The position numbers and the translations under genes are program-made. A stretch of 64,000 nt of DNA from Sorex araneus (taxonomy: Eukaryota; Chordata; Mammalia; Eulipotyphla; Soricidae): assembly GCF_027595985.1 (NCBI RefSeq), contig NC_073305.1, forward strand, positions 25,262,028 through 25,326,027, in the 5' to 3' direction. The notes beneath the pieces were generated by a model, which saw nothing but the letters and a program-made list of their open reading frames with translations, made no database searches and had not been told where the DNA came from. How positions within the stretch are numbered: the stretch's first letter is position 1; every line of letters begins with the position of its first letter. This document shows, one piece after another, positions 1-10,566 of the stretch.

Positions 1-150
1 GGCGTTTACCTTGCACGTGGCCGACCCGGGTTTGATTCCCAGTATCCCATATGGTCCCCTGAGCACCACGAAGGGTAATTCCTAAGTGCAGAGTCAGGAA
101 TGACCCCTGTGTATCACCAGGTGTGACCCAAAAATCAAGGAAAAAAAAAA
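1..150 (+). mobile_element. Type 1 SINE, cut by the window start
   Basis: It begins inside the tRNA-like head just before the B box (gggtttgattcc), runs through the type 1 body and ends in an A-rich tail. Confidence 0.85.
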
Positions 151-210
151 GACTTTTAGGAACTGATCATAATTCACTATTGTGTAATGAAATTGTGATT
201 AACCAGCACT

Positions 211-357
211 CATTTTTTTTTTTTCTCTTGTAGGGGAGATCACACCTGCTGGTGTTCAGGGATAACTCCTGGCAGTGCTCCAGGGATCAGGATACCAGGG
301 ATTGAACTTGGGTTGGCTGCGTGGAAGGCAAGTGCCTTACCTGCTGTGTCTGGCCCC
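211..357 (-). mobile_element. Type 1 SINE, diverged
   Basis: T-run at left, reversed B box gggattgaactt, and ggcccc at the right end. It is flanked by the direct repeat taaccagcact at 200-210 and 358-368. Confidence 0.8.
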
Positions 358-640
358 TAACCAGCACTGAATTATTGAGCACATGTGTGCAAAGGAGATA
401 GTTCATTGCTTCTTAAACTATGGATTACAAGCTGATATGGGGCCATGTAACTGAAGATGGGGTAGTGGAAAAATTTGTTTTAAAATAAGTTTCTGATTTG
501 TTAGTAGTAAATATTTTGTTTGTATTATCTGGAATCATGGAAAACTTCCTCAAGCAAAAAGAGGTCATGCATGGAACAATTTTAAGAAGCCCTGAGATAA
601 ATGACAGGCTTATTTTTGTTCTTAAAAACTTATTTATGTT

Positions 641-816
641 GGGGCTGGAGAGATAGTACAGCAGGTAGGGCACTTGCCTGGCACCTGGCTGACCTGGTTT
701 GATCCCTAGCAATCCATAAGGTCCCCCGATGACCACCAGAAGTAATTATTGAGTGCAGATCCAGGAGTAACCCCTAAACATCGCCAGGTGTGGCCCAAAG
801 ACAAAAGCAAAAAAAC
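641..816 (+). mobile_element. Type 1 SINE
   Basis: Starts ggggctggagagatag, has a degraded B box (ggtttgatccc) and ends in a mixed A-rich tail. It is head-to-tail inverted with the next element. Confidence 0.85.
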
Positions 817-982
817 CTTTGTTTTTGTTTTTGAGCCACACCCCATTGGTGCTCAGGGATCACTCCTGACAGTGCTCATGGGACTTGTATTTGGTTGGGT
901 TGGGGTTGGGGAGTAGGGGACTGAACCTGGGTTGATCACATGCAAGGCAAGTGCCCTACTAGCTATTCGTTCTCTCTGGCCC
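817..982 (-). mobile_element. Type 1 SINE, diverged
   Basis: Contains gctcagggatcactcctgac and ends in ctctggccc. A G/T-rich stretch (ggttgggttggggttgggg) near 891-911 looks like a small local expansion. Confidence 0.75.
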
Positions 983-992
983 TGAAGTGAGA

Positions 993-1157
993 TATTTTTG
1001 TTTTGGCGCCATACCTGGCGGTTTTCAGGGCTTACTCCTGGCTCTGCATTCAGAGCTCACTCCTGACAGGGCTCAGGACTCTATGCTGTGCCAGGGATCC
1101 AACCCAGGCTGGTCACATGCAAGGCAAGGCCTTACCCACTATACTATTGCTCTGGCC
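993..1157 (-). mobile_element. Type 1 SINE, diverged
   Basis: Recognised from the tandem ctcactcctg/cttactcctgg motifs and the right end ttgctctggcc. Confidence 0.75.
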
Positions 1158-1223
1158 TTCCTGACTTGAGACTTTTAATGAAACTAGAAGAAATGATAAA
1201 ACTAATGCTAATAGTATATATAT

Positions 1224-1474
1224 GGGCTGGAGAGATAGCACAGTGTGTAGGGCATTTGCCTCGCACCTGGCCGACCCAGGTTCGATTCCTCCACCCCTCT
1301 GAGAGAGCCCGGCAAGCTACCAAGAGTATCTCGCCCACACAGCAAAACCTGGCAAGCTAGCCGTGTCATATTCGATATGCCAAAAACAGTAACAAGTCTC
1401 ACAATGGAGACGTTACTGGTGCCCACTCGAGCAAATCGATGAGCAGTGGGATGACAGTAATACAGTGATACAAT
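1224..1474 (+). mobile_element. Type 2 SINE, near full length
   Basis: The head (gggctggagagatagcacag, B box ggttcgattcc) is that of type 1. The body has two ggcaagcta repeats and the hairpin-forming tattcgatatgcc. The end is gatgacagtaatacagtgatac, a tandem tail instead of poly(A). Confidence 0.9.
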
Positions 1475-1586
1475 ACTGTATATACAAATAGCCTTTTAAT
1501 TGATGAGAGAAAAAAATATTATGAAAAGAAAAATATTATTTGTTAAATGAACAAAGACATGATATACATATATGTCAATATAAGTA

Positions 1587-1765
1587 CTTTTTTTTTTTTT
1601 TGCTTTTTGGGTCACACCTGGCAATGCACAGGGGCTACTCCTGGCTCTGCACTCAGGAATTACCCCTGGCGGTGCTCAGGGGACCATATGGGATGCTGGG
1701 AATTGAACCTGGGTCGGCCTCGTGCAAGGCAAACGCCCTACCCATTGTGCTTTTGCTCCAGCCCC
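1587..1765 (-). mobile_element. Type 1 SINE, young
   Basis: Well preserved, with a perfect 19-bp target duplication atatatgtcaatataagta at 1568-1586 and 1766-1784. Confidence 0.93.
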
Positions 1766-1784
1766 ATATATGTCAATATAAGTA

Positions 1785-2058
1785 TATTTGCCTTGCACGC
1801 AGCCAACCCAGGTTCGATTCCTCCGTCCCTCTTGGAGAGCCTGGCAAGCTACCAAGAGTATCTCGCCCACATGGCAAAGCCTGACAAGCTAATGTGGCAT
1901 ATTCGATATGCCAAAAACAATAACAACAAGTCTCACAATGGAGACGTTACTGGTGCCCGCTGGAGCAAATCGATGAACAACGGGAGGACAGTGCTACAGT
2001 GCTACTGCCAGGAATAACCCCTGTGCATCGCTGGGTGTGACCCAAAAAAGAAAAAAAA
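1785..2058 (+). mobile_element. Chimeric SINE: 5'-truncated type 2 joined to a type 1 tail
   Basis: It starts inside the head (tttgccttgcacg) and runs through a full type 2 body to acagtgctacagtgctac. From about 2009 it continues as the last ~50 bp of a type 1 element (ggaataacccctgtgcatcg ... A-rich). Confidence 0.8.
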
Positions 2059-3055
2059 CAGAGTTGTGGGGGGGGGCCTGTCCCCCATGTGTACAAACAC
2101 AACTAAAGGAGTATGACCCCCATGAGTGCCATGTTATGTGTGTGGCCCCTGGAAGGGAAAGCGGGGGAATGAATAAATCATTTTTCTCAGGTGAAAAAAA
2201 AATTGAGAACTGGTTTAAAGAAGACAATTTTCTCAGGAGGCTGCATTTTATACAAAAGTATCTTCGTTCCACTTCAACTCAGCTGTGTTCACTCCACATT
2301 CCTCAAAGCTACCCTGTACACAGCTCAAAGTGATTCTTCCTCCAGCGCTGCCGCTTGATGAAACATTTCAAAAAGGGTCAGGAATCAGGTAGGTATCAGT
2401 GTACAAAATGTCATTGTACAAACACAAAAGAACAGCACCAATGAAACGAATGAGTTTGCCACGACCTTTATCATCCCAAATCCCCCACAGACAAGGCTTT
2501 TGCCCTCATTAGGTGTTGGCCTCAGCCTAACTGTCTGGGACTGTTCTATTAAATTGCTGCCAGAATTTTTGCATCCCATTACCACCACTTTCTAAAACAT
2601 ATTCTCTACAAATATTATTGAAATCAATTTCTGCTTCATACAGATGTTTTTTCAACAGCAATTAAAAGTTTTCTTCCATGAGTTGAGTCCTCTTAAGAAA
2701 ATTGATTGCTGTCTATTGTGTATTACTATTTTAACATTGATTCCTACATTTGTATTCCTTTAATTGACTGTTCTCCAAACCATCTTGTCTCCTTCCCTCC
2801 TCCTACCCCATCCACCCCAATAAAGCAATACACTATTACACTGTAGCTTTATACTAATCTTACACTCCAGGATGGGGAGGGATCGAACCCTGGGCTTTAA
2901 GATGCTATATTTTAAGATGCTCTATTTTTCTCCTTATAGAATATTCAGTTCTGAGTAAATATTGAATTTTTTTCCAGGCACTTAGAAATGAATATCTTTG
3001 TTCTTGTCAGACACTGGGTATGATATTTTCTCTATCTGCAATATTTGTCAAGGTG
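2059..3055. other. No gene or clear repeat recognised
   Basis: Single-copy-looking sequence with a G-run near 2068 and no recognisable exon. I searched the minus strand here for NGLY1 exons and found none. Confidence 0.5.
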
Positions 3056-3059
3056 TGTG

Positions 3060-3186
3060 TGGGGGGGCACACTTGTGTTGCTCAGGTTTTACTTAGGAGT
3101 CTGTGCTCAAGGGTCCTTCTTGGTGGTGCTCAGGGGTGGTATACAGTGCTGGGTATCAGAACTGAATAGCTGCGACTATCCGTCCT
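3060..3186 (-). mobile_element. Old type 1 SINE fragment
   Basis: Diverged copy with gtgctcaggggtggtatacagtgctggg in place of the usual centre. It follows a short TG/G run. Confidence 0.6.
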
Positions 3187-3291
3187 AGGATCTGCAACTT
3201 CCTAAAAGATAAGAAGTTGACTACAAAAACATTCATTGTTGAAAATAAGGATATGCAAAAATAAGGGAAGTAAAATCACAACCAATATATG

Positions 3292-3541
3292 ACTGTATCA
3301 CTGTCATCTCATTGTTCATCGATTTGCTGAGCGTGCATCAGTAATGTCTCTATTCCTCCCAGTCCTGCCTAAGATTTTAGCAGCCTCTCCTTACTCGTCC
3401 CAACCATTGGAGGCTCTTTCAGGGTCAGGGGAATGGGACCTATCGTTACTGTTTTTGGCATTTCAAATATGCCATGGTAGCTTGCCAGGCTGTGCCCGTG
3501 CAGGCGGGATACTCTCGGTAGCTTGCCAGGCTCTCTAAGAG
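3292..3541 (-). mobile_element. Type 2 SINE, long form, 5'-truncated
   Basis: Carries about 80 bp between the RTE-like tail and the usual body, including tttagcagcctctccttactc, that most copies lack. The head is missing and a (TATC)n tract begins where it would continue. Confidence 0.85.
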
Positions 3542-3543
3542 TT

Positions 3544-3544
3544 A

Positions 3545-3599
<55 letters not shown>

Positions 3600-3600
3600 A
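3544..3600. repeat. (TATC)n microsatellite
   Basis: About 14 uninterrupted units. Confidence 0.97.
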
Positions 3601-3844
3601 ACTCTATGATTTGTTGCCTGCTATCGGAACTCCATCAAATATGGTGTGGTAATTATGGAAAATGGTTAGGAAGTGTCTTATAATGAGTCGGTCTGGAAAG
3701 CGGCCTGGAGAGTGGCAGCAGTTGGGTAGTGGAGGTCACCTGCTGGGGCTGGGTCCCTTGGGGAGGGAAGGGTTCTCACCTGCCCCCCTCTGGGATGCTG
3801 CGAGTGAAAACAGCCTGGCGCGGAGTCTCACAACCAATGTCATC

Positions 3845-4120
<276 letters not shown>

Positions 4121-4367
4121 CTGTCGTCTGTCATCCCGTTGCTCATCGATTTGTTCGAGCGGGCACCAGTAACAGCTCTCATTGTGAGACTTATTGTTAC
4201 TGTTTTTGGCATATCCAATACACCATGGGTAGCTTGCCAGGCTCTGCCGTGCGGGCACGATACTCTCGGTAGCTTGCTGGACTCTCCGAGAGGGGCTGAG
4301 GAATCAAACACAGGTCATCCACATGAAAGGCGAACGCCCTACCGCTGTGCTATAGGAGCGCCAGCCC
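4121..4367 (-). mobile_element. Type 2 SINE, near full length
   Basis: Tail, body and head are all present. It is flanked by aatataaaat at 4111-4120 and 4369-4378, so it inserted at the very end of the preceding L1 copy. Confidence 0.9.
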
Positions 4368-4530
4368 TAATATAAAATAATTTTTAAAAATTATACTAAA
4401 CTTTTTAAATAGATATAATTATTTTATATCTAACAGCTTCAATGTCCTTCTGCATTAAGTCACATATATAATTATTGCAGGTGACAGTGCAATGTTCATA
4501 CGTGCTCCATTTTCTTTGTTTTCTGATTTT

Positions 4531-4656
4531 TGTCTTGGGGCCACACCCAGTGATACTCAGGGATTACTCCTGGCTGTGAACTGGGGGAACTATATAGTGC
4601 CTGGTGTTGAACCTGGCTCTCCCTGTGCAAGGAAGCAGCTGTACTCTTGCTCTGGC
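4531..4656 (-). mobile_element. Type 1 SINE fragment
   Basis: ggggccacacccagtgatactcagggattactcctgg identifies it; the head is degraded. Confidence 0.75.
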
Positions 4657-4724
4657 TCGCTTGACCAATTTTCTTAAGTTGGACATTCTAGTTAGTTCTA
4701 CTTCACCACTAAAAATAACTTCAG

Positions 4725-4868
4725 ATGCTGGAAAGTAATTCAGCGAGCAGGGCCACGTGCATATATGCTCTACATGCAGGATGCCTGATTTCCCCAGGCA
4801 ACGCATGCATGGCCCCCTATGCGGTGTCCATCCTGGCAGCATAATTACAAATAAACCCCGTAAAACAC
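4725..4868 (+). mobile_element. Possible very old type 1 SINE
   Basis: Only scattered resemblance remains (gctggaaagtaattcagcgagcagg ... atgcaggatgcctgatttcc). Confidence 0.4.
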
Positions 4869-4935
4869 CCAGAATCTGATGAGCTATCACCTCTCTTTAG
4901 CAGCAATTTTCGGTGATCTGACAGAACTGGTCTGG

Positions 4936-5570
4936 TTGGCATTTCCCAAAGCTTCACCCCTTACACACACACACACACACATACACATACACACACACAC
5001 TGAGTTATGGAGACTGTGCGCGGCATGGCATTTCCCAAAGCCTCACCCCTTACACACACAACCTTGCACACATGCATTCCTTATACACACACCCCTTACA
5101 CACACATTGAACTTATGAAGAACTGTACGTCTCACAGCATTTCCTAAAGCCTCACCTCTAACACACACATACACACCTTGCACACATACATCCGTTACAC
5201 ACACACACCCCTTACACACACACACCCCTTACACACACATTAAGTTTATGGAGAATTGTAAGTCTCACGGCATTTCCCAAAGCCTCACCCCTTACACACG
5301 CACACACACACACACAGACACACACAGAAACTGAGTTTACGGAGAACTACACACACAGAGTTTACAGAGAACTACACACACACTCAGTTTATGGAGAAAC
5401 ACCCCTCCCCTTACACAACCACACAACCCCGTTATACACACACAAACTGAGTTTATGGAGGACTATATGTTGCACGGCATTTCTACACACACACACACAC
5501 ACACGCACACTTTGCACAGCATTTCTACACACACACAGACACAGACACAGACACACACACACAGACCCCT
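4936..5570. repeat. CA-rich minisatellite next to the OXSM promoter
   Basis: Imperfect units of roughly 100-120 bp repeat the order ggcatttcccaaagcctcac, cccttacacac with a variable (CA)n, then gagtttatggagaactgt. At least five core copies are visible, degrading to plain CA repeats close to the CpG island. Confidence 0.88.
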
Positions 5571-5574
5571 CCCA

Positions 5575-5960
5575 GTGACCTCAGCCAAGGTGACGCGAGG
5601 CGGGGCCCGGGACACGCGCATGTGCAGACGTGAGTGCGCCTGCGCCTGCGCACGCGACAGCCGTGCCCGTGGACCGCGGCCGCGCGGCCGACGTGAGGCC
5701 CCGCACAGGTATGGCCGCCAGCCCCGCGCCCTCCGCTGCTCCTTAGGAAACTCAGGTGGTCGGAATGTGATCCGGGGAACGGAGGCCCTTTCCCCTCTCG
5801 GGGTCCTTCCGGTGTGTGGCGGCGCTCGGGGGGCGGGGCTCGCAGTGGCCACACCCCGCGCCCCTGGCCGGCGGCTTCCCTGCTCTGCGTGCAGGAGTCC
5901 CAGGCTGGGCTCCCGCTGCCGGCGGGGACTGGGAGCAGGGCCGGGAGCCGTCCTCCTCCC
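5575..5960 (+). promoter_or_regulatory. OXSM: CpG island, OXSM promoter and probable non-coding exon 1
   Basis: This is the only strongly CpG-rich block near the gene, lying 0.7-1 kb upstream of the start codon. It has no TATA box but many GC-box-like runs, and a CTGCGC repeat followed by GCACGCG at about 5635-5656 resembles NRF-1 sites, which are common at genes for mitochondrial proteins. A good splice donor, CCGCACAG/gtatgg, ends at 5708; with the acceptor at 6588 it gives a short 5' UTR intron of about 880 bp. An alternative donor, gac/gtgagg, lies near 5693. The transcription start is not visible. The island could also drive a divergent transcript, as it does for NGLY1 in other mammals. 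Confidence 0.75.
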
Positions 5961-6588
5961 GCTGCCTTGAAAGTCTCTTATTTACCCCCGGGCTTCCCTC
6001 GATCCAGGGAAGGTTATTTCTCTGCGTGGAGGATGAACTACGTTCTCTTGCCCCAACCTCGAAGCATGGGCTGCTGACCCTAGAAATGCAATCTAGAATA
6101 AGGCCTCATTAATCCTGGGGGAAAAGCAAAAAAGGCCGCCACCAGCAATAATTAACAGACCTCCGACGGCCTTTTGTTTTTCCCTTTTGTATAAATTTTA
6201 GTGAGTCATCAGTTCAGCCTTCTGTATGCCTGACACTATCTGCAGTCTAAAGAAGTTACATACACACAGATGGTTTGGGGGCCTGAGTGATACTACAGCT
6301 GGTAAAGCGCCTGCCTTGACTGCAACCCACCCGGGTTTTATCCCTGGCATCCCATATGGTCGTGTGGTACCCCACCCCGCTCCCCTGCACCCATAGGGAT
6401 GGCCAGGTGTAGTCCCTAAAAAATATGTGTATAGTTTGATGATATGCGTGCAGTAAAATGATGTAACATCTTCTCTGCTTGTTAACAGCTCATATCAAGT
6501 GTCTAAAAGATTCTTGGATATTGTTTTCTTAGGTCTTTAAGTCATGTAAGCTACAGTGAGTACTCTCTGAGCCTGTTGTGTGTTACAG
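5709..6588 (+). other. OXSM: OXSM intron 1 (5' UTR intron, inferred)
   Basis: Inferred from the donor after 5708 and the pyrimidine-rich acceptor ending at 6588. It holds the 3' half of the CpG island and one old SINE. A long ORF across 5455-5970 is an artefact of CpG-rich sequence plus CA repeats. Confidence 0.65.
6275..6425 (+). mobile_element. Old type 1 SINE in OXSM intron 1
   Basis: Contains ggcatcccatatggtc and a B-box remnant (gggttttatccc). Confidence 0.75.
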
Positions 6589-6620
6589 GAATGTGTTTTT
6601 TGACCGTCTGAATTTCAACC

Positions 6621-7597
6621 ATGTTGTCAGGCTGCTTGCAGAATTTCCTCAAAGTGGCAAACCCTCATCTCCAGTATTCAAGAGTATGGCAGCTGTTAAT
6701 AAATAAAAGGTTTCTTGGAACCGTGCCGAAATCCAGATCGTGCAGACGGGTTGTCATTACGGGTATTGGCTTAGTAACTCCCCTTGGTGTTGGAACTCAA
6801 CTGGTATGGGATCGCCTTCTCCAGGGAGAAAGCGGAATTGTTTCACTGGCTGGTGAAGAATACAAGAATATCCCTTGCAGTGTTGCTGCTTTTGTGCCAA
6901 GAGGTAGCGGCGAAGGTCAGTTCAATGAGATGAACTTTGTATCCAAGTCAGACGTCAAGGTCATGTCTTCTCCCACCATTATGGCCATAGGGGCCGCAGA
7001 GTTGGCCATGAAGGACTCCAACTGGTATCCTCAATCGGAAGCGGATCAAGTGGCTACTGGGGTTGCGATTGGCATGGGAATGGTTCCTCTTGAAGTTGTT
7101 TCTGAAACGGCCCTGATGTTTCAGACGAAAGGTTACAATAAGGTCAGCCCCTTCTTCGTCCCTAAAATCCTCATCAACATGGCAGCAGGCCAAGTCAGCA
7201 TTCGCTACAAACTCAGGGGCCCCAATCACGCGGTGTCCACAGCCTGCACCACCGGTGCGCATGCTGTGGGAGATTCATTTAGATTTATAGCCCAAGGTGA
7301 TGCCGATGTGATGGTGGCTGGAGGCACAGACTCATGCATTAGTCCCTTATCCCTTGCGGGGTTTGCTAGAGCCCGGGCTCTGAGCACAAACTCGGATCCT
7401 AAGTTGGCATGCAGACCCTTTCACCCCAAAAGAGATGGTTTCGTCATGGGAGAAGGCGCAGCTGTGCTGGTGCTGGAAGAGCACGAACATGCAGTTCAGA
7501 GAGGGGCCCGGATCTATGCAGAAGTTCTGGGTTATGGACTTTCAGGAGATGCTGGGCACATAACCGCCCCCGATCCTGAAGGAGAAGGTGCCTTAAG
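6621..7597 (+). CDS. OXSM: OXSM, mitochondrial 3-oxoacyl-ACP synthase, first coding exon (residues 1-325 plus two bases of codon 326)
   Basis: This is the beta-ketoacyl-ACP synthase of mitochondrial type II fatty acid synthesis. It condenses malonyl-ACP with acyl-ACP in the matrix and supplies octanoyl chains for lipoic acid; known partners are mitochondrial ACP (NDUFAB1), MCAT and MECR. Residues 1-40 are Arg/Lys-rich and lack acidic residues, as in a matrix-targeting presequence. The thiolase-like fold starts near residue 42 ([15 protein letters not shown]). The nucleophile is Cys209 in [11 protein letters not shown], and [15 protein letters not shown] lies at 273-287. The start at 6621 is 32 bases inside an exon whose acceptor (gtgtgttacag) ends at 6588, and it gives the family length. 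The donor is AAG/gtaaag after 7597, in phase 2. The reading frame has no breaks. The ORF continues only 4 bases beyond the donor before a stop. Confidence 0.97.
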
Positions 7598-7789
7598 GTA
7601 AAGATTACTTGTTTCCTTCAAGTAACACATTATTAGAGTCTCAGATCAGGCAATATCATAGTATCTGGCCTTGTTGAGTAGAGTTTCTTTTCCATTTTAA
7701 TCAGTTTTCCATATTTTTCCCTCTAAATTGTCTTATTATTGGTTTATAATCTTACGGTGTCTAAGGGTTTAGCTTCATCCTTTTCTGTG

Positions 7790-8065
7790 TGTATAATTCT
7801 CAACATGCCCATCTGCAGAAGGACACATTTATTCCTCCCACCTCTTTTCTCTGTTCTCTTGTAACCATGACAGTTTTCATGAGCTTAAGAGTTCATATGT
7901 ATAAAACGTCTTCTTTATCCAGCCATCTGTTGGTGGGCATTTAGGTTAATTCCATGTTATGACTACTGGGGATAATACTACTATGAACATTGGTGTGCAA
8001 ATACTCTGTGGTTTCATATCCTTCAGATAAAAGCCTAGGAGTAATATTGCTGCATCATGTGGAGT
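7790..8065 (-). mobile_element. Old L1 3'-region fragment
   Basis: Antisense L1-M-like text: tttatccagccatctgttggtggg ... atgaacattggtgtgcaa ... aggagtaatattgctg. Confidence 0.65.
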
Positions 8066-8086
8066 AGAATAAAAAAAAAATTAAAC

Positions 8087-8272
8087 AGGGCACTGGAGTG
8101 ATAGTATAGCTGGTAGGGCATATGTCTTGTATGCAGCCAACTCAAGTTTGGCACCTCGTATGGTCCCCTGAGTCTGCCAAGAGTGACCTCTGAGCACAGA
8201 GCCAGAAGTTAGCCCTGAGTATAACGAGGTATGGCCCCCAAATCAAAGCAAAACAAAACAAAAACAAACAAA
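8087..8272 (+). mobile_element. Type 1 SINE in OXSM intron 2
   Basis: cactggagtgatagtatagc head, body, and an AAAAC-type tail. Confidence 0.85.
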
Positions 8273-8347
8273 TCTCCATGGCTTTCTGAGAGTGTTATGC
8301 TGGAGACAGAACCGTGGCCTCCCACGTGCAAAGCTTACTTACCAGCC
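8273..8347 (-). mobile_element. SINE fragment
   Basis: Only the head end remains (cacgtgcaaagcttacttaccagccc). Confidence 0.5.
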
Positions 8348-8782
8348 CATTGAGTTTTATTTATTAAGTCGCCTATTTAGAATTCTTAGAGCCGAAGCAA
8401 AGAGAATTTTGAAGTATACCCACATATTGTAAAAAGATGTTTCAGTCAACCAAGAACTGTGAATGTGGCAGTGGCCCTCAAGTTCTGCTAGTGACTGTCA
8501 TTTTCCTGACATTGTAGTGTGTTTTCATCAGGGTCCAGGAGACAGAAGTCTCATTCATGCACCTTGTGTCTGCCTTGATGGCATTTTCTCTCCTCATGCT
8601 TTTTTACGTTGTTCTGTTTATCAAGACTCTGAAGGGCCTTGTAGAATTCAGATAATGACCAATTTCTTAGAACATCTCCCCTGTTGTTTATGCGTATAGT
8701 AGACACATTTTTTAATTGTTGAGGAAAGTGTGAAGGCTCACATTTAACTGTGAAAGAAACATTAAAGCATAGATTTAAAATC

Positions 8783-8784
<2 letters not shown>

Positions 8785-8829
<45 letters not shown>
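8785..8829. repeat. (CA)n microsatellite
   Basis: About 22 uninterrupted CA units. Confidence 0.97.
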
Positions 8830-8832
<3 letters not shown>

Positions 8833-8846
8833 CTACCTCCCTTTAA

Positions 8847-9030
8847 GGGCTGGGGAGATAGTTCAAAGAGCAGGAGTGTGTGGTTTGTATGCAGGAGGCC
8901 TGGAATTGATCCCTGTCTCTCTTTGGTCCTCTGAACACCTTTGCTCCCAGCACCGAGTCAGAAGTAACCCCCAAACACTGCCAGAGGTAGTGTAGTTCAA
9001 AACACAAAAACATTAAAAAGAAAAAAAAAA
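8847..9030 (+). mobile_element. Type 1 SINE in OXSM intron 2
   Basis: gggctggggagatagttc head and a long A-rich tail that runs into a T-run. Confidence 0.8.
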
Positions 9031-9372
9031 TTTTTTTTAAAGTTCCTAGAAGAAATATTCTTGGCTGTGTCAACATAATTTTTTTCCTGCATGGTGAAAG
9101 ATCAGTTTAAATCAATAGAAGTATTTATAATAGGGATTATAAAAAACCATAGGCTGTGTCTTTATTTCATGGTGATAACTAATTCTGTGGTACCAGGGGT
9201 GATATTCTCTCATGCAGATGGCATTCTAATTAATCTAGTAATCAAAGATGTAGTTCTGGTATTAGAGCAAAGGAGTCTTTCTCATAGAGCGTATTTGGCC
9301 AGTTCTTTCATACAGATAATGAACCTCCATTGAAAGGGAACTTCTCTTAAATCAGTTTTCTTATTTTATTAG

Positions 9373-9775
9373 GTGTATGGCTGCTGCTGTAAGAGACGCG
9401 GGTGTGCAGCCTGAAGAGATAACCTATGTCAACGCACATGCTACTTCCACGCCGTTGGGCGATGCTGCTGAAAACAAAGCCATCAAGCATCTTTTCAAGG
9501 CCCACGCGCGAGCCCTCGCAGTTTCCTCCACCAAGGGAGCCACGGGCCATCTGCTGGGAGCTGCAGGGGCGGCAGAGGCAGCGTTCACCGCGCTGGCTTG
9601 CTTTTATCGAAAACTGCCACCTACCCTAAACCTGGATTGCACAGAACCAGAATTTGATCTCAACTATGTTCCACTAAAGACGCAGGATTGGAAAGCTGAA
9701 AACAGATGTATTGGACTCACCAATTCCTTTGGTTTTGGTGGTACGAATGCAACACTCTGTATTGCTGGCATGTAG
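9373..9775 (+). CDS. OXSM: OXSM, last coding exon (residues 326-459)
   Basis: The acceptor is ttattttattag/gtgtatgg at 9371-9372. The split codon AG+G restores Arg326 and the frame runs to a TAG at 9773-9775. Joined to 6621-7597 this gives 1,380 bp and 459 residues, the same length as the human protein. The exon carries the two catalytic histidines, His348 in [11 protein letters not shown] and His385 in [14 protein letters not shown] (with Lys380), and the C-terminal GFGGTN loop at 446-451. The Cys-His-His triad is therefore complete and the enzyme should be active. An ORF scan begins this exon at Met328 (9377), which is internal; two residues before it (Arg326, Cys327) belong to the protein. 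Confidence 0.96.
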
Positions 9776-10012
9776 AACAGAGCATTTGTGATGAAACGTG
9801 GATTTTTAAAAAAATGTCACAAGAAAACTCTGCTAAGTAGTTAGATACTGTCAGTATGAGTTTAAATACATCTGTATTAGTACTCGAGTACCTTTTTTTA
9901 TTTGTGTTGTGGGGACACACCCAGCCAGATGGCTGTACTCAGAAGTATGGTGCTGCTTAGAGGCCTGTGCACTGCTGGGATTGAAACACGTGCTCAGCCT
10001 TCGATAAATAAA
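9776..10012 (+). other. OXSM: OXSM 3' UTR, probable, with AATAAA at 10007-10012
   Basis: No canonical poly(A) signal is seen in the first 225 bases after the stop. The first AATAAA, at 10007-10012, lies at the end of a degenerate minus-strand SINE. Whether it is used cannot be told from sequence. The next downstream feature is a short L1 insertion. Confidence 0.4.
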
Positions 10013-10022
10013 AAAGTATTTC
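9893..10022 (-). mobile_element. Degenerate type 1 SINE in the OXSM 3' region
   Basis: ggggacacacccagccaga at left and tgggattgaaacacgtgctc near the B box. Confidence 0.6.
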
Positions 10023-10042
10023 CTTGGCCCAGATCTTTTCTT

Positions 10043-10153
10043 TTCTTTCTTTTTTTTTAAAAAATTTATTTGTTTTTTAATTAGTGAATCACCATGAGGG
10101 TACAGTTTCTCCACCACCAATAAACCCAGTATCCCTCCCACCCCCCAATCCCA
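10043..10153 (-). mobile_element. Short L1 3' end insertion
   Basis: About 110 bp of the L1 3' end (tagtgaatcaccatgaggg, then accaccaat). It has a perfect 17-bp target duplication ggcccagatcttttctt at 10026-10042 and 10154-10170. Confidence 0.88.
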
Positions 10154-10566
10154 GGCCCAGATCTTTTCTTATTTGTCAGGCTCTCTCAGCTTTTGCACTG
10201 TTGATAATTTGGGCCAGAATAATATTTTGTTGAGAAAAGAGGTGCTGTTTTAATTGTGGTAGGATGCTGATCCTAGGCTCTACTCACTAGGTTCCAGAAG
10301 CATCCTTCTCCTCAGTTCTGTCCATGAAAAATGTCTCTAGACCATGCTGCTTAGGGCACAGACTAACTCCCATATGAGAACCACTGGTACATATTTTCCC
10401 AATTCTCTAGATCAGGTTACTGACGTTTCACTTATACTTATTTTATAAACATTTGCTGAGGAGCTTCTTGGTTTTGAGTAAGGTTCCTGAAGTGTACAAT
10501 TGCCAGCACACGAGACCCATGTTGTATATTGGAAAGAAATGCAAATTTAACTGGAAGTTTGCATTA

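Larger units (their letters stand above)
7598..9372 (+). other. OXSM: OXSM intron 2
   Basis: A 1,775-bp intron with GT-AG ends in phase 2. It contains an old minus-strand L1 fragment, two + strand SINEs, a SINE fragment and a (CA)n tract. No extra exon-like ORF is visible in it. Confidence 0.93.

Noticed and set aside
3544..3600. Regularly spaced short repeats as a possible CRISPR-like array
   Set aside because: Simple (TATC)n without spacers, in a mammalian genome.
5455..5970. 171-residue + strand ORF and 109-129 residue minus-strand ORFs over the CpG island
   Set aside because: Open frames are expected in GC-rich DNA lacking stops. The translations include CA-repeat His/Thr runs and match neither NGLY1 nor any other protein I recognise.
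6948..7262. 104-residue minus-strand ORF
   Set aside because: Antisense shadow of OXSM coding sequence.
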